Shown here in pieces: positions 7,454 to 21,702 of a stretch of DNA of 27,822 nt (its first letter is position 1; the number at the start of each line of letters is the position of its first letter). Under the pieces are notes generated by a model. It did not search any database and was not told the origin of the DNA. It worked only from the letters and a program-made list of their open reading frames with translations. This DNA is from JBFHDX01 sp041584475 (GTDB lineage: Bacteria; Pseudomonadota; Alphaproteobacteria; UBA8366; JADFVY01), in the NCBI GenBank assembly GCA_041584475.1, contig JBFHDX010000047.1, forward strand, positions 1 through 27,822, in the 5' to 3' direction. The position numbers and the translations under genes are program-made.

Positions 7454-8671
7454 ATGTCGCAATCGAACCACATCCTGCGCAACGCACGCATCGCAACGAT
7501 GGGCGCGGGCGGCCCCTTCGGTCTGATCGAGGATGGTGCGATTGCGATCGCTGGCGAACACATCGACTGGGTCGGGCCGGCAACCGAATTGCCCGCCCGC
7601 TGTGCGTCGTGGTCCGCCGAATCGCTCGACGGCCGGCTGGTCACGCCGGCCCTGATCGACTGCCATACGCATCTGGTCCACGGCGGCCATCGGGCCCGCG
7701 AATTCGCAATGCGGCTGGAGGGGGCGTCGTACGAGGCGATCGCGCGTGCCGGCGGCGGCATCGTCTCGACGGTGGCCGCGACGCGGTCGGCGTCGGAGGA
7801 CGAGCTCGTCGCCGACGCGATGAGACGGCTCGATCACCTCATCGCCGAGGGTGTCGGCACGGTCGAGATAAAGTCCGGCTACGGACTTGAGACCGCTGCC
7901 GAGGCGAAGATGCTGCGCGTCGCCCGGCAGCTGGGCCGGGCGCGCCCCGTGCAGGTCTGCACGACGTTTCTCGGAGCGCACGCGGTGCCGCCGGAGTTCG
8001 AGGGCAACGCCGATGCCTATATCGAGCTGGTCTGTGACGAAATGCTGCCGGCCATTCACGACGCCGGCCTCGCCGATGCGGTCGACGGTTTCTGCGAGAC
8101 GATCGCCTTCTCGCCGGACCAGATCGCCCGCGTCTTCGACCGTGCGCAGGCGCTCGGCCTGCCGGTCAAGCTGCACGCCGAGCAGCTGTCCAACCTCGGC
8201 GGCGCGGCACTGGCGGCGTCGTACGGGGCGCTGTCGGCCGACCATCTGGAGTATCTCGACGGCGCCGGCATCGCTGCGATGGCCGACGCCGGCACCGTCG
8301 CCGTGCTCCTGCCCGGCGCGTTCTACACGCTGCGCGAGACGCGGCTGCCACCGGTCGATGATCTGCGCCGCGCCGGCGTCGCGATGGCGCTGGCCAGCGA
8401 CTGCAATCCCGGCTCGTCGCCGCTGACGTCGATCCTGCTGGTCCTGAACATGGCCTGCACCCTGTTCCGCCTGACGCCGAAGGAAGCGCTCGCCGGCGTC
8501 ACCCGCGAAGCAGCGCGGGCGCTCGGGCTCGCCGACGAGATCGGCACCATCGAGGCCGGCCGGCGGGCCGACCTCGCCGTCTGGGACGTCGCCGAACCGG
8601 AAGAGCTCGCCTACCGGCTCGGCTTCAACCCGCTGCACCGGCGCATATTCCGCGGCGTCGCGACATGCTGA
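7454..8671 (+). CDS. hutI: Imidazolonepropionase (HutI)
   Basis: A 405-residue cytosolic metal-dependent amidohydrolase that opens 4-imidazolone-5-propionate to N-formimino-L-glutamate, step three of histidine breakdown. Metal ligands H71 and H73 (CHTH), H241 (KLHAEQ), H264 (SADH) and D316 (ASDCNPG) are present, and length matches the family. ATG 7454 follows only a weak ribosome site. It is the first gene of the rightward hutIHGU unit, and its end overlaps hutH by seven bases. Expression is likely set by HutC at the 7391 operator. Confidence 0.95.
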   Translation: MSQSNHILRNARIATMGAGGPFGLIEDGAIAIAGEHIDWVGPATELPARCASWSAESLDGRLVTPALIDCHTHLVHGGHRAREFAMRLEGASYEAIARAGGGIVSTVAATRSASEDELVADAMRRLDHLIAEGVGTVEIKSGYGLETAAEAKMLRVARQLGRARPVQVCTTFLGAHAVPPEFEGNADAYIELVCDEMLPAIHDAGLADAVDGFCETIAFSPDQIARVFDRAQALGLPVKLHAEQLSNLGGAALAASYGALSADHLEYLDGAGIAAMADAGTVAVLLPGAFYTLRETRLPPVDDLRRAGVAMALASDCNPGSSPLTSILLVLNMACTLFRLTPKEALAGVTREAARALGLADEIGTIEAGRRADLAVWDVAEPEELAYRLGFNPLHRRIFRGVATC

Positions 8672-10206
8672 CACTGGTGCCCGGAAGCGCGGACCTCGCC
8701 AGTCTCGAGCGCCTGTACCGCGAATCGCCGCCGGTCCGCGTCACGCCCAAGGCACGGCCCACGGTCGACGCGGCGGCGGCGGTGATCGCACAGGCGGCTG
8801 GCGGCAGGACCGCCGTCTATGGCGTCAACACCGGCTTCGGCAAGCTGGCGAACACGCGCATCGCGGCGGCGGATACGGCAATCCTGCAGCGCAACCTGAT
8901 CCTCTCGCACTGCTGCGGCGTCGGCCCGGCGTTGTCCGAGCGCATCGTGCGCCTGATGATGGCGCTGAAACTGCTGTCGCTGGGACGCGGCGCCTCCGGT
9001 GTGCGGTGGGACGTCATCGCGCTGCTCGAGGCCATGCTCGAGCGCGGCGTGATCCCGGTCGTACCAGCGCAGGGTTCGGTCGGCGCGTCGGGCGATCTCG
9101 CGCCGCTTGCGCACATGACCGCGGTGATGATCGGTGAGGGTGAGGCATGGTTCGACGGCACCCGCATGTCGGGTGCCGGGGCCCTGGCGAAGGCGGGGCT
9201 CGCACCCCTCGTCCTGGGGCCGAAGGAGGGGCTGGCCTTGATCAACGGCACGCAGCTGTCGACGGCGCTGGCGCTGGCCGGCCTGTTCGAGGCCTGGCGT
9301 TGCGTCGAAGGCGCGCTGGCCAGCGGCGCGCTGTCGACGGATGCAGCGATGGGCTCGGCCGCGCCGTTCCGCGAGGAGATCCATGCGGTGCGCGGCCATC
9401 GCGGACAGCTCGACGCCGCCCGAACGCTGCGCGATCTGCTAGAGGAGTCGGAAATCCGCGAGAGCCACCGCGTCGACGACGAGCGCGTCCAGGATCCCTA
9501 CTGCATCCGCTGCCAGCCGCAGGTCATGGGCGCCTGCATCGACCTGCTGCGCCAGGCCGGCGCGACCCTTCGCACCGAGGCCAACGCGGTCACCGACAAT
9601 CCGCTCGTGTTCGCCGCCGACGGCGCCATCCTCTCGGGCGGCAATTTCCACGCCGAGCCGGTCGCCTTCGCGGCGGACCAGATCGCGCTCGCGATAGCCG
9701 AGATCGGCGCCATCGCCCAGCGGCGCATCGCCCTGATCGTCGATCCCTCCCTCAGCTTCGGGCTGCCCCCGTTCCTTACCGCCGAGCCCGGTCTGAATTC
9801 GGGATTCATGATCGCCGAAGTCACGGCAGCCGCGCTGATGGCGGAAAACAAGCAGCGCGCGGCGCCGTGCTCGATCGACTCGACGCCGACCAGCGCCAAC
9901 CAGGAGGACCATGTGTCGATGGCGACACATGCGGCGCGGCGGCTCATCGAGATGACCGACAACCTCTCACACATCATCGGTATCGAGCTGTTGACCGCGG
10001 CACAGGGCGTCGAGCTGCGCGCGCCGCTGCGCACCAGCCCGACGCTAGGGCGCGTGGTCGGGACGCTGCGCGACGAGGTGCCGGCGCTCGGCCCGGACCG
10101 GTATCTTGCCCCCGAGCTCGACGCGGCTTCCGTGCTGATCCGCACCGGCGCCGTGGTCGAGACGGCCGGCCGCGAGCATTTCCCGCAGCTGGAGGCGGAG
10201 CGGTGA
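8665..10206 (+). CDS. hutH: Histidine ammonia-lyase (HutH)
   Basis: 513 residues. It removes ammonia from L-histidine to give urocanate, the first step of the pathway. The Ala141-Ser142-Gly143 triad in GSVGASGDLAPLAH cyclises to the MIO electrophile in this family. The N-terminal YGVNTGFGKLA motif (from residue 52) supplies the active-site Tyr. Downstream QEDHVSM and TDNPLVF are also family motifs. The ATG overlaps the hutI stop, and the final TGA overlaps the GTG start of hutG (GTGA), so translation is probably coupled through the operon. Confidence 0.96.
   Translation: MLTLVPGSADLASLERLYRESPPVRVTPKARPTVDAAAAVIAQAAGGRTAVYGVNTGFGKLANTRIAAADTAILQRNLILSHCCGVGPALSERIVRLMMALKLLSLGRGASGVRWDVIALLEAMLERGVIPVVPAQGSVGASGDLAPLAHMTAVMIGEGEAWFDGTRMSGAGALAKAGLAPLVLGPKEGLALINGTQLSTALALAGLFEAWRCVEGALASGALSTDAAMGSAAPFREEIHAVRGHRGQLDAARTLRDLLEESEIRESHRVDDERVQDPYCIRCQPQVMGACIDLLRQAGATLRTEANAVTDNPLVFAADGAILSGGNFHAEPVAFAADQIALAIAEIGAIAQRRIALIVDPSLSFGLPPFLTAEPGLNSGFMIAEVTAAALMAENKQRAAPCSIDSTPTSANQEDHVSMATHAARRLIEMTDNLSHIIGIELLTAAQGVELRAPLRTSPTLGRVVGTLRDEVPALGPDRYLAPELDAASVLIRTGAVVETAGREHFPQLEAER
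10191..10195 (+). promoter_or_regulatory. Ribosome binding site that sets the hutG GTG start
   Basis: GGAGG lies seven bases before GTG 10203, inside the end of hutH. It favours this GTG over the open frame that runs back to 9147, because the N-formylglutamate hydrolase similarity begins exactly here. Confidence 0.7.
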
Positions 10207-11016
10207 ACGTCGAGATCGTCGAAGGCACCGGGCCGGTCGTGCTCGCCATGCCGCACGGCGGGACCGGTATTCCGGTAGAAATCGAACGGCGCCTCAATGC
10301 GCGCGGTCGCGAGCTGACCGATACCGACTGGCATATCGCCCGGCTCTATGACGGCCTGCTGCCGCGCGCCACGACGGTGCGGGCGACGTTCCATCGCTAC
10401 GTCATCGATGCCAACCGCGATCCGGAGGACGTCAGCCTCTATCCCGGACGAAACACGACGTCGCTGTGTCCCGTCACCGATTTCGACGGCCGGGCGATCT
10501 GGCGCGACGGCGCCGCGCCCGGGTCGGACGAGATCGCCGCCCGCCGCCGGGACTTTCACGCGCCGTACCATCAGGCGCTCGGCGAACAGATCGAACGCGT
10601 CCGTGCGGCACACGGCGTCGCCGTGCTCTACGACTGCCACTCGATCCGCTCGCGAATCCCGTTCCTGTTCGAGGGCACGCTGCCGGTGTTCAACATCGGC
10701 ACGGCCGGCGGGCAAAGCTGTGCCGCGGAAATCGAGCAGGAAGCGGTGCAGAACTGCGCCGCGGCCGATGCGTACGACCACATCCTGAACGGCCGCTTCA
10801 AGGGCGGCTGGACGACGCGCCGTTACGGCCGGCCCGCGCGCGGCGTGCACGCCATCCAGATGGAACTCGCCCAGCGCGCCTACATGGACGAGGCGGCGCC
10901 CTGGACCTATCGCGAGGAGCGTGCGGCCGCCGTGCGGCCCTATCTGCAGACCCTGCTGCAGCGCCTCGAGCGGCTGGCGCTCGACGGCAGGCTGCAAGAC
11001 CAACGGAGTGCAACCG

Positions 11017-11045
<29 letters not shown>
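10203..11045 (+). CDS. hutG: N-formylglutamate deformylase (HutG)
   Basis: A 280-residue protein of the N-formylglutamate amidohydrolase family. It hydrolyses N-formyl-L-glutamate to glutamate and formate, the final step after HutF. Motifs: AMPHGG (15-20), DANRDP (69-74), LYDCHS (142-147) and IQMEL (218-222), which carry likely metal and substrate ligands. GTG 10203 overlaps the hutH stop and has a strong GGAGG site. The 3' end overlaps hutU by 29 bases. The last 20 or so residues are polar and match no motif. It is unrelated to the arginase-like formiminoglutamase that is also called HutG in enteric bacteria. Confidence 0.93.
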
Positions 11046-12687
<1,642 letters not shown>

Positions 12688-12749
12688 TCCGACGGGTGCG
12701 GCCGCGCGACCCGCGCCGCTCACGAAAGCCCTGACCCGCGGCGCCGGCT

Positions 12750-12779
12750 TTGCTATCAAGGGTGTCCGCTCGGCACAAT
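12750..12779 (+). promoter_or_regulatory. Weak candidate promoter of the molybdenum hydroxylase gene
   Basis: TTGCTA (12750-12755) and CACAAT (12774-12779) are 18 bases apart in the 108-base gap after hutU, each matching four of six consensus bases. A start near 12786 would give a very short leader to ATG 12796. No clear hut terminator is visible in the gap, so read-through from hutU is also possible. Confidence 0.3.
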
Positions 12780-12795
12780 CACGGGAAGCGACAGC

Positions 12796-15159
12796 ATGGA
12801 CGATTCCGCCACGCCGCCCGCGGCGCCGCTGAAATTCGCCGTCGGCCAGCCGGTCAGCCGCAGCGAGGATCCGCGGCTTCTGACCGGTCGCGGGCGCTTC
12901 ATCGACGACATCACGCTACCCGGCGAGGCCCGCGCGGTCGTCTTGCGTTCGCCGGTCGCGCACGGCAGCATCCGCCGGCTCGACACGGCGGCGGCAGAGG
13001 CGGTTCCGGGCGTGCTGGCGGTCTACACGGCGGCGGACCTGCGGGCCGCGGGATACGGGCCGTTCCCGTTCTCCGCGCCGATCCGCAACCACGACGGCAG
13101 CCCGCCGGCGATCCCCGAGCGCCACGCCCTGGCCGGCGACAAGGTCAAGCATATCGGCGAGCCGCTCGCCTTCGTCGTCGCCGAGACGCTCGACGCGGCG
13201 CAGCAAGCGGTGGAAGCGATCGACTTCGAGATCGAGTCGCTGCCGGCGGTGACCGACCCGGAGCATGCGCTCGCCGGCGACGCGCCGCGCATCCACGACG
13301 ATGTCGGTAATCTTTGCCTCGACTGGCGTTACGGCGATTTCGAGGCGGTCGACGCGGCCTTCGCCGACGCGGCGCACGCGACCCGGCTGCGACTGCCGAT
13401 CAGCCGCGTTGCCGTCGCGCCGATCGAGACCCGCGGCGCCATCGCCGAATACGATGCGGAGCGCGAACGCTTCACGCTGCGGGTCTGCTCGCAGGGCGTT
13501 CACGGCATGCGGCAGACGCTGGCCAAGGCGATCCTCAAGATCGACCCGGAGAAGCTGCGCGTGCTCTCCCCCGACGTCGGCGGCTCGTTCGGCATGAAGG
13601 CGCAGCAGCATCCCGAGAACGTCCTCGTGCTGCACGCCGCCCGCGACCTCGGTCGTCCGGTGAAGTGGGTCGACGACCGCAGCGGCGCATTCCTCTCCGA
13701 CTGTCAGGGGCGCGACATGCTGGCCGAGGCCGAGCTGGCGCTCAACGCGGAAGGCAGGTTCCTCGCCGTGCGCGTGACGATGCTAGGCAATCTCGGGGCC
13801 TACGCGACCGGCTTCGGGCCGGTCATGCCGGCGGTCAACATCCAGAAGAACACGCCCAGCCTCTACGCGACGCCGCTGCTCGCGGTGCACAGCCGCTGCG
13901 TGTTCACGAACTCGGTGCCGATCGGCCCCTATCGCGGCGCCGGCCGGCCGGAAGGCAACTACATCATGGAGCGGCTGGTCGACGCGGCGGCGCGCGAGAC
14001 CGGCATTGACCCCGTCGAGCTGCGGCGGCGCAACCTGATCCCGCCCAAAGCGATTCCGTTCAGGGCCGCGTCCGGGCTCGAATACGACAGCGGCGATTTT
14101 CCGGCCGTGCTCGATGCGGCGCTGGCTAGCGCCGACTGGGACGGCTACGATGGGCGCCGCGCGGCGAGCGAGGCGCGCGGGCTGTTGCGCGGCCGCGCAC
14201 TGACCAGCTATCTCGAGGTCACCGCGCCGGCGGGCAAGGAACTCGGCGGCGTGCGATTCGGCGCCGATGGCCGCGTCGAAATCGTCACCGGAACGCACGA
14301 CCAGGGCCAGGGCCACGCCACGGCCTTCGCGCAGGTGCTGGCCGACCGGCTCGGGCTCGGCCGCGACGACATCGCGCTCATGCAGGACGACAGCGACGAA
14401 GTTCGCTTCGGCGGTGGCACGGGCGGGTCGAAATCGATCATGGCCAGCGGCAACGCAATCGTGCAGGCGGCTGACGAGGCGATCGCGAAGGGCCGGCTGT
14501 GGGCCGGCCACGTTCTGGAAGCGGCGGTCGCCGACATCGAGTTCGCCGCCGGCGAGTTCCGCGTCGCCGGAACCGACCGTGCCATCGAGCTGCGCGAACT
14601 GGCGGCTCGAATTGCGACGACATCACCGGTTCCCGACGGGCTGCCGGCGAGTCTGGACAGCGAGCTCGTCACGGAGACGCCGCCGTCCACCTTCCCGAAC
14701 GGCTGCCACATCTGCGAGCTCGAGATCGATCCGGCGACGGGCGCGACCCGCATCGACCGCTACAGCGTCGTCGACGATTTCGGCGTGCTGGTCAATCCGC
14801 TGCTGGTCGAGGGCCAGGTTCACGGCGGCGTCGTGCAGGGGATCGGCCAAGTGCTGATGGAGGGGACGGTCTACGACCAGGACGGTCAGCTGTTGACGGG
14901 CTCGTTCTTGGATTACGCGATGCCGCGCGCCGCCGACGTGCCCTCGTTCCGCTTCCGCCATCATGGTGTGCCCGCAATAACGAACCCGCTCGGCGTCAAG
15001 GGATGCGGCGAGGCGGGCACGAGCGCGGCGATTCCGACAGTAATGAACGCGGTGCTCGACGCCCTCGCGCCACTCGGCGTGACCGGGATCGAGATGCCCG
15101 CGACGCCCGAGCGAATCTGGCGGGCGATCCGCGCCGCCAACCCTCAGCGCAGGTCGTAG
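12796..15159 (+). CDS. Molybdopterin-binding large subunit of a form II molybdenum hydroxylase (CoxL/aldehyde oxidase family)
   Basis: 787 residues in the xanthine dehydrogenase family. The a/b-hammerhead domain is about 24-150, and molybdopterin-binding halves follow. Visible motifs: VGGSFGMK (261-268), PYRGAGR (378-384), DQGQGHATA (502-510) and GCGEAG with probable catalytic base E739. The loop reads PYRGAGR, not the AYRCSFR-type loop with the copper-binding Cys of true CO dehydrogenases, so this is form II and its substrate is unknown. The FeS (small) and FAD (medium) subunits that normally accompany it are not in the neighbouring genes. It follows hutU in the same direction, 108 bases away; a role in N-heterocycle or aldehyde oxidation is only a guess. 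Its end overlaps the convergent dehydratase gene by 16 bases. Confidence 0.9.
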   Translation: MDDSATPPAAPLKFAVGQPVSRSEDPRLLTGRGRFIDDITLPGEARAVVLRSPVAHGSIRRLDTAAAEAVPGVLAVYTAADLRAAGYGPFPFSAPIRNHDGSPPAIPERHALAGDKVKHIGEPLAFVVAETLDAAQQAVEAIDFEIESLPAVTDPEHALAGDAPRIHDDVGNLCLDWRYGDFEAVDAAFADAAHATRLRLPISRVAVAPIETRGAIAEYDAERERFTLRVCSQGVHGMRQTLAKAILKIDPEKLRVLSPDVGGSFGMKAQQHPENVLVLHAARDLGRPVKWVDDRSGAFLSDCQGRDMLAEAELALNAEGRFLAVRVTMLGNLGAYATGFGPVMPAVNIQKNTPSLYATPLLAVHSRCVFTNSVPIGPYRGAGRPEGNYIMERLVDAAARETGIDPVELRRRNLIPPKAIPFRAASGLEYDSGDFPAVLDAALASADWDGYDGRRAASEARGLLRGRALTSYLEVTAPAGKELGGVRFGADGRVEIVTGTHDQGQGHATAFAQVLADRLGLGRDDIALMQDDSDEVRFGGGTGGSKSIMASGNAIVQAADEAIAKGRLWAGHVLEAAVADIEFAAGEFRVAGTDRAIELRELAARIATTSPVPDGLPASLDSELVTETPPSTFPNGCHICELEIDPATGATRIDRYSVVDDFGVLVNPLLVEGQVHGGVVQGIGQVLMEGTVYDQDGQLLTGSFLDYAMPRAADVPSFRFRHHGVPAITNPLGVKGCGEAGTSAAIPTVMNAVLDALAPLGVTGIEMPATPERIWRAIRAANPQRRS

Positions 15160-16791
15160 ACGGCGTTCGCCGCGGTGCCCACGACCCGGTGGCGCGGATA
15201 GTCGAGGGCGCTGCCGCACGACCGCCGTCGCAGCAATACATCGCGCGAGAGTCCGGTCTCCCGCATCGCCTCCTCGAATTCCGCCTGCGCCCTGGCGCGC
15301 GCCCGGAACAGCGCCATCTGCACCCGGCTGTATGCGTTGACCGCGCTGTCCCCGGTGGTTTCGATCGGCAGGAACTCGATGTCGGGAAAACGCGCCGTGA
15401 CCAGCGCCTGGACGCCGTCGGACACGCCGGACGACGGCATACAGCCGAAGGGCTTCACGCTGACGACCATGTGGGCCTTGCGATGCAACGCGCTATGGAT
15501 GACCTTGCCGACCTCCATGTGGCCCTCGCCGCCGCGGATCTGGTTCGGGTAGTAGTCGCGCGCCAGCCGGTTCAGCTCGTCCATATCGGTCAGCCGGTAG
15601 CCCTTGAGGCCCGCGGTGCGCGCCCAAACTCCGAAGACCAGCTTCAGGACGGCGCGCCAGAACGCTGCGTAGACCAGCCCGAGCCGCGGCGCCAGACCCT
15701 CGTAGCGGTCGACCTCGCCCTTGCGACGTCGCAGCATCGTGCTCTCGCGGATGTCGTGGCTGACCAACCAAAGATTGTAGAGCGCCCAGACGGTGATGAT
15801 CTGGATGTCGCATTCCGCGCCTTCCGCCTCGAGAAAACGCTGCAGCCGGTAGTTGCCCTCGCCTTCGGTGATCATCGCCCAGAATTCGCCGATGATGGTG
15901 ACTTTCGGCTTGGGCTGCAGCCGGTCGACCGCCACCCCCGCGAAGATCCGCCGCACGCGGCGCAGGGCGCGCAGCACCGAGCGCCGCCTGCGGAGGGCGT
16001 CGCGCACCACCTCGACGGACGCACGGACCGCCGCGTCGGTGGCGCCGTTTTCGATTTCGTAGGGCCGCGTCCGGTAGCCGAGGACATTGATGATGTCGCC
16101 GGCGAGCAGGCAGCGCAGGAGAACCAGGTAGAACGCCGATCCGACCTGTAGCCCCGTCGCCGACGGGTCGATGCCGTCCTTCGGCCCCTGCTGGCTCAGC
16201 GTCAGTATGCGAAACCCCGCAAATCCGGCATCGCGCAGCGCCTTGCGATATTCGGTTACGTAGGCTCCGTATCGGCAAGGCCCGCAGCTGCCGAACGTGA
16301 CGAAGGCGTGGCTGCGCACGATCTCGTCGGGCGTCAGGCCGTGGCGATCTCGCAGATTCATGAGGTATTGCAGGAGGTTGCCGACCGTATAGTAGGTCGG
16401 ATTGCACTGTCCGCGGTTACCGAACTCCTTGCCGCATTGCAGTGAGTCCTGGTCGGGGCAGGGAAGCGCCCGGGCGCTGTAGCCGAGCGCGCGCAGACCG
16501 CACTCGACAAGGGCGTCGTGGGCCGCGGTCAGACCGCCGAACAGGAGCGTCGTCCTGCCCCTCTCCTCGGCCGTGAACTGCCGCGGGTTGTCGTCGTGCC
16601 AGTGAGCCACCTCCTCGACCAGGCCGAGACGCCTTGCCTCGGCCGCCTCGAAGGCACGAAGCTCGGCCTCGATTTGGGCCGGGACGGCGGCCGGAGAGGT
16701 CTCGGCACGAGCGTCGGTCGCGGCCGACGTCGTACGGCACGCTGCCGATCCCTCGTCCGGCGATTGTGCCGCACGGCGCTGCGAGGTCTGC

Positions 16792-16802
<11 letters not shown>
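15144..16802 (-). CDS. 2-hydroxyacyl-CoA dehydratase-like iron-sulfur protein (COG3581-type)
   Basis: 552 residues, resembling the C-terminal part of large activase-dehydratase fusion proteins. Conserved Cys are C123 and C133 (LQCGKEFGNRGQC), C173 and C176 (GSCGPCRYG) and C454 (KPFGCMPSSGVSDG), likely [4Fe-4S] ligands. The first 40 residues are polar and low-complexity. ATG 16802 is preferred over the longer frame to 16889: it has a strong GGGGAGGAG site (16815-16807) and overlaps the previous stop by 11 bases, so it should be co-translated with the 1201-residue partner. By family knowledge, such proteins receive one low-potential electron from an ASKHA activase and perform radical dehydration or a similar difficult reduction. 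The substrate is unknown; it could instead be a double-cubane-type reductase. Confidence 0.8.
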
Positions 16803-20397
<3,595 letters not shown>

Positions 20398-20429
20398 TCC
20401 CGCCGCGCGGGCGCTCAGTGAATGACCGC

Positions 20430-20435
20430 ATTACC
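20430..20435 (-). promoter_or_regulatory. Candidate -10 of an FNR class II promoter for the activase operon
   Basis: On the minus strand GGTAAT (20435-20430) matches the last four bases of TATAAT. Its centre is 33 bases from the centre of the FNR box; class II FNR promoters (site at -41.5) have about 32. Transcription would start near 20424, leaving a leader of about 27 bases. Confidence 0.5.
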
Positions 20436-20458
20436 CGACAGTTACGATACGCCCATCA

Positions 20459-20472
20459 TTGATCCTGATCAA
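20459..20472. promoter_or_regulatory. Perfect FNR/FixK/Dnr-type binding site
   Basis: TTGATCCTGATCAA matches the TTGAT-N4-ATCAA consensus of FNR/FixK-family anaerobic regulators at every defined base. It sits in the 278-base gap between the leftward activase gene and the rightward reductase. Its centre (20465.5) is 68 bases from the activase GTG and about 210 from the reductase ATG, so the activase operon is the likelier target. Confidence 0.75.
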
Positions 20473-20675
20473 TCGTGCCGCGCGGGCATCGCCGCGTCAG
20501 CCGCGGTCCCACGGTGGTTCCGCGCGCCCTCCCGCACCCCCCTTTCCATGCCGGCGAGACGATCCGGCAACGCGGCCGCGCTCTTGCCCGGCCTCGCCGG
20601 CGGCGGTAGGTTGCGCGGGCTTCACCGCCCTGCAGCGGGGCGGCAATGGGCCGGCGCAACAGGGAGATCCGCGCG

Positions 20676-21668
20676 ATGAAGGCAATCGAGTTCGCTGCGT
20701 ACGGCGTTCCACACGAGGTGTGTCGGTGCATCGAGGTCGACGAGCCCGGCCCACCGGCCGCGGACGAGGTGATCGTCGAGATCGAGGCGTCGGCGATCAA
20801 TCCGGCGGACATGCTGATCGTCGAGGGACGATATCCAGGACCGGCCGAACTGCCCGCCCGGCTTGGCATCGAAGGCGTCGGCCGCGTGATCGCCAAGGGC
20901 GACGCGGTCGGGACGCTGGAAATCGGCGACCGGGTTGTGAGCCTGGAACGTGCCAACTGGGCACAACGCGTCCGACTGAAGGCCGAACGCGCGGTCAAGG
21001 TACCGGACGACGCCCCCGTGCTGCAGCTCGCGCAGCTCAAGGCGAACCCGCCCAGCGCGATGCTGATGCTGCGCAACTACGTCACGCTCGAGCCGGGCGA
21101 CTGGGTCGTCCAGAATGCCGCGAACTCCGCCGTCGGCCAGCACGTGGTGCGGCTTGCCGGCGCCGCTGGCATCCGTACGGCGAACGTCGTCCGGCGCGAG
21201 GAAGCGGTCGCGCCGCTTACCGAAATCGGCGCCGACGTCGTGCTGCTCGACGGCGACAATCTGGGCGACCGCATGCGGGCGGCCACCGGCGGCGCAGGTG
21301 CGCGCCTGGCGCTCGATGCCGTGTGCGGGGACGCGACGCGGCGTCTCGCAGACTGCCTGGATGACGGTGGCGTCGTCGTGACGTACGGTTTCCTGAGCGG
21401 CGAGCCGTGCAGGGTTACGCCGCACCAGCTCGTGCTGCACGATGTCACCGTGCGGGGTTTCTGGCTGGTCAAGGAGGCCGGCCGCATGTCGCCGCAGGAT
21501 CTGCACGGGATGTATCGCGAGCTGGCCGCCCGCTTTGCCGATGGCACACTGCATTCACCGGTGGAGGCAACCTATGGGCTGGAAGCGATCGGCGAGGCGC
21601 TCGAACGCTCGTGGCGCTTCGGACGCAGCGGCAAGATCGTGCTGACGCCGAACGGGCCGGTCGACTGA
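20676..21668 (+). CDS. Zinc-independent MDR oxidoreductase, likely trans-2-enoyl-CoA reductase (MECR/ETR-like)
   Basis: 330 residues of the medium-chain dehydrogenase/reductase superfamily. The N-terminal part has INPADM (41-46) with Tyr53 in EGRYPG, at the position of the catalytic Tyr of mitochondrial enoyl reductases. It then has GIEGVGRV (64-71), and the cofactor fold carries NAANSAVGQ (147-155), the MECR/ETR form of the nucleotide motif. There are no zinc-ligand cysteines. NADPH-dependent reduction of an enoyl thioester is the best reading; a quinone oxidoreductase is the alternative. ATG 20676 has AGGGAG at 20661-20666; an in-frame ATG at 20646 is less good. It diverges from the dehydratase-like operon and could use its product. 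Confidence 0.8.
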   Translation: MKAIEFAAYGVPHEVCRCIEVDEPGPPAADEVIVEIEASAINPADMLIVEGRYPGPAELPARLGIEGVGRVIAKGDAVGTLEIGDRVVSLERANWAQRVRLKAERAVKVPDDAPVLQLAQLKANPPSAMLMLRNYVTLEPGDWVVQNAANSAVGQHVVRLAGAAGIRTANVVRREEAVAPLTEIGADVVLLDGDNLGDRMRAATGGAGARLALDAVCGDATRRLADCLDDGGVVVTYGFLSGEPCRVTPHQLVLHDVTVRGFWLVKEAGRMSPQDLHGMYRELAARFADGTLHSPVEATYGLEAIGEALERSWRFGRSGKIVLTPNGPVD

Positions 21669-21702
21669 GCGCCGCCCCGGGGCAACGCCGGCACGGGATG
21701 GA

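Noticed and set aside
12796..15159. Calling the molybdenum hydroxylase CO dehydrogenase (coxL)
   Set aside because: The active-site loop is PYRGAGR, the form II type, and lacks the Cys that carries copper in true CO dehydrogenase.
21669..21702. A bidirectional terminator between the convergent reductase and second kinase genes
   Set aside because: The 34-base gap has only a very short CCCC/GGGG pairing and no T-run on either strand.
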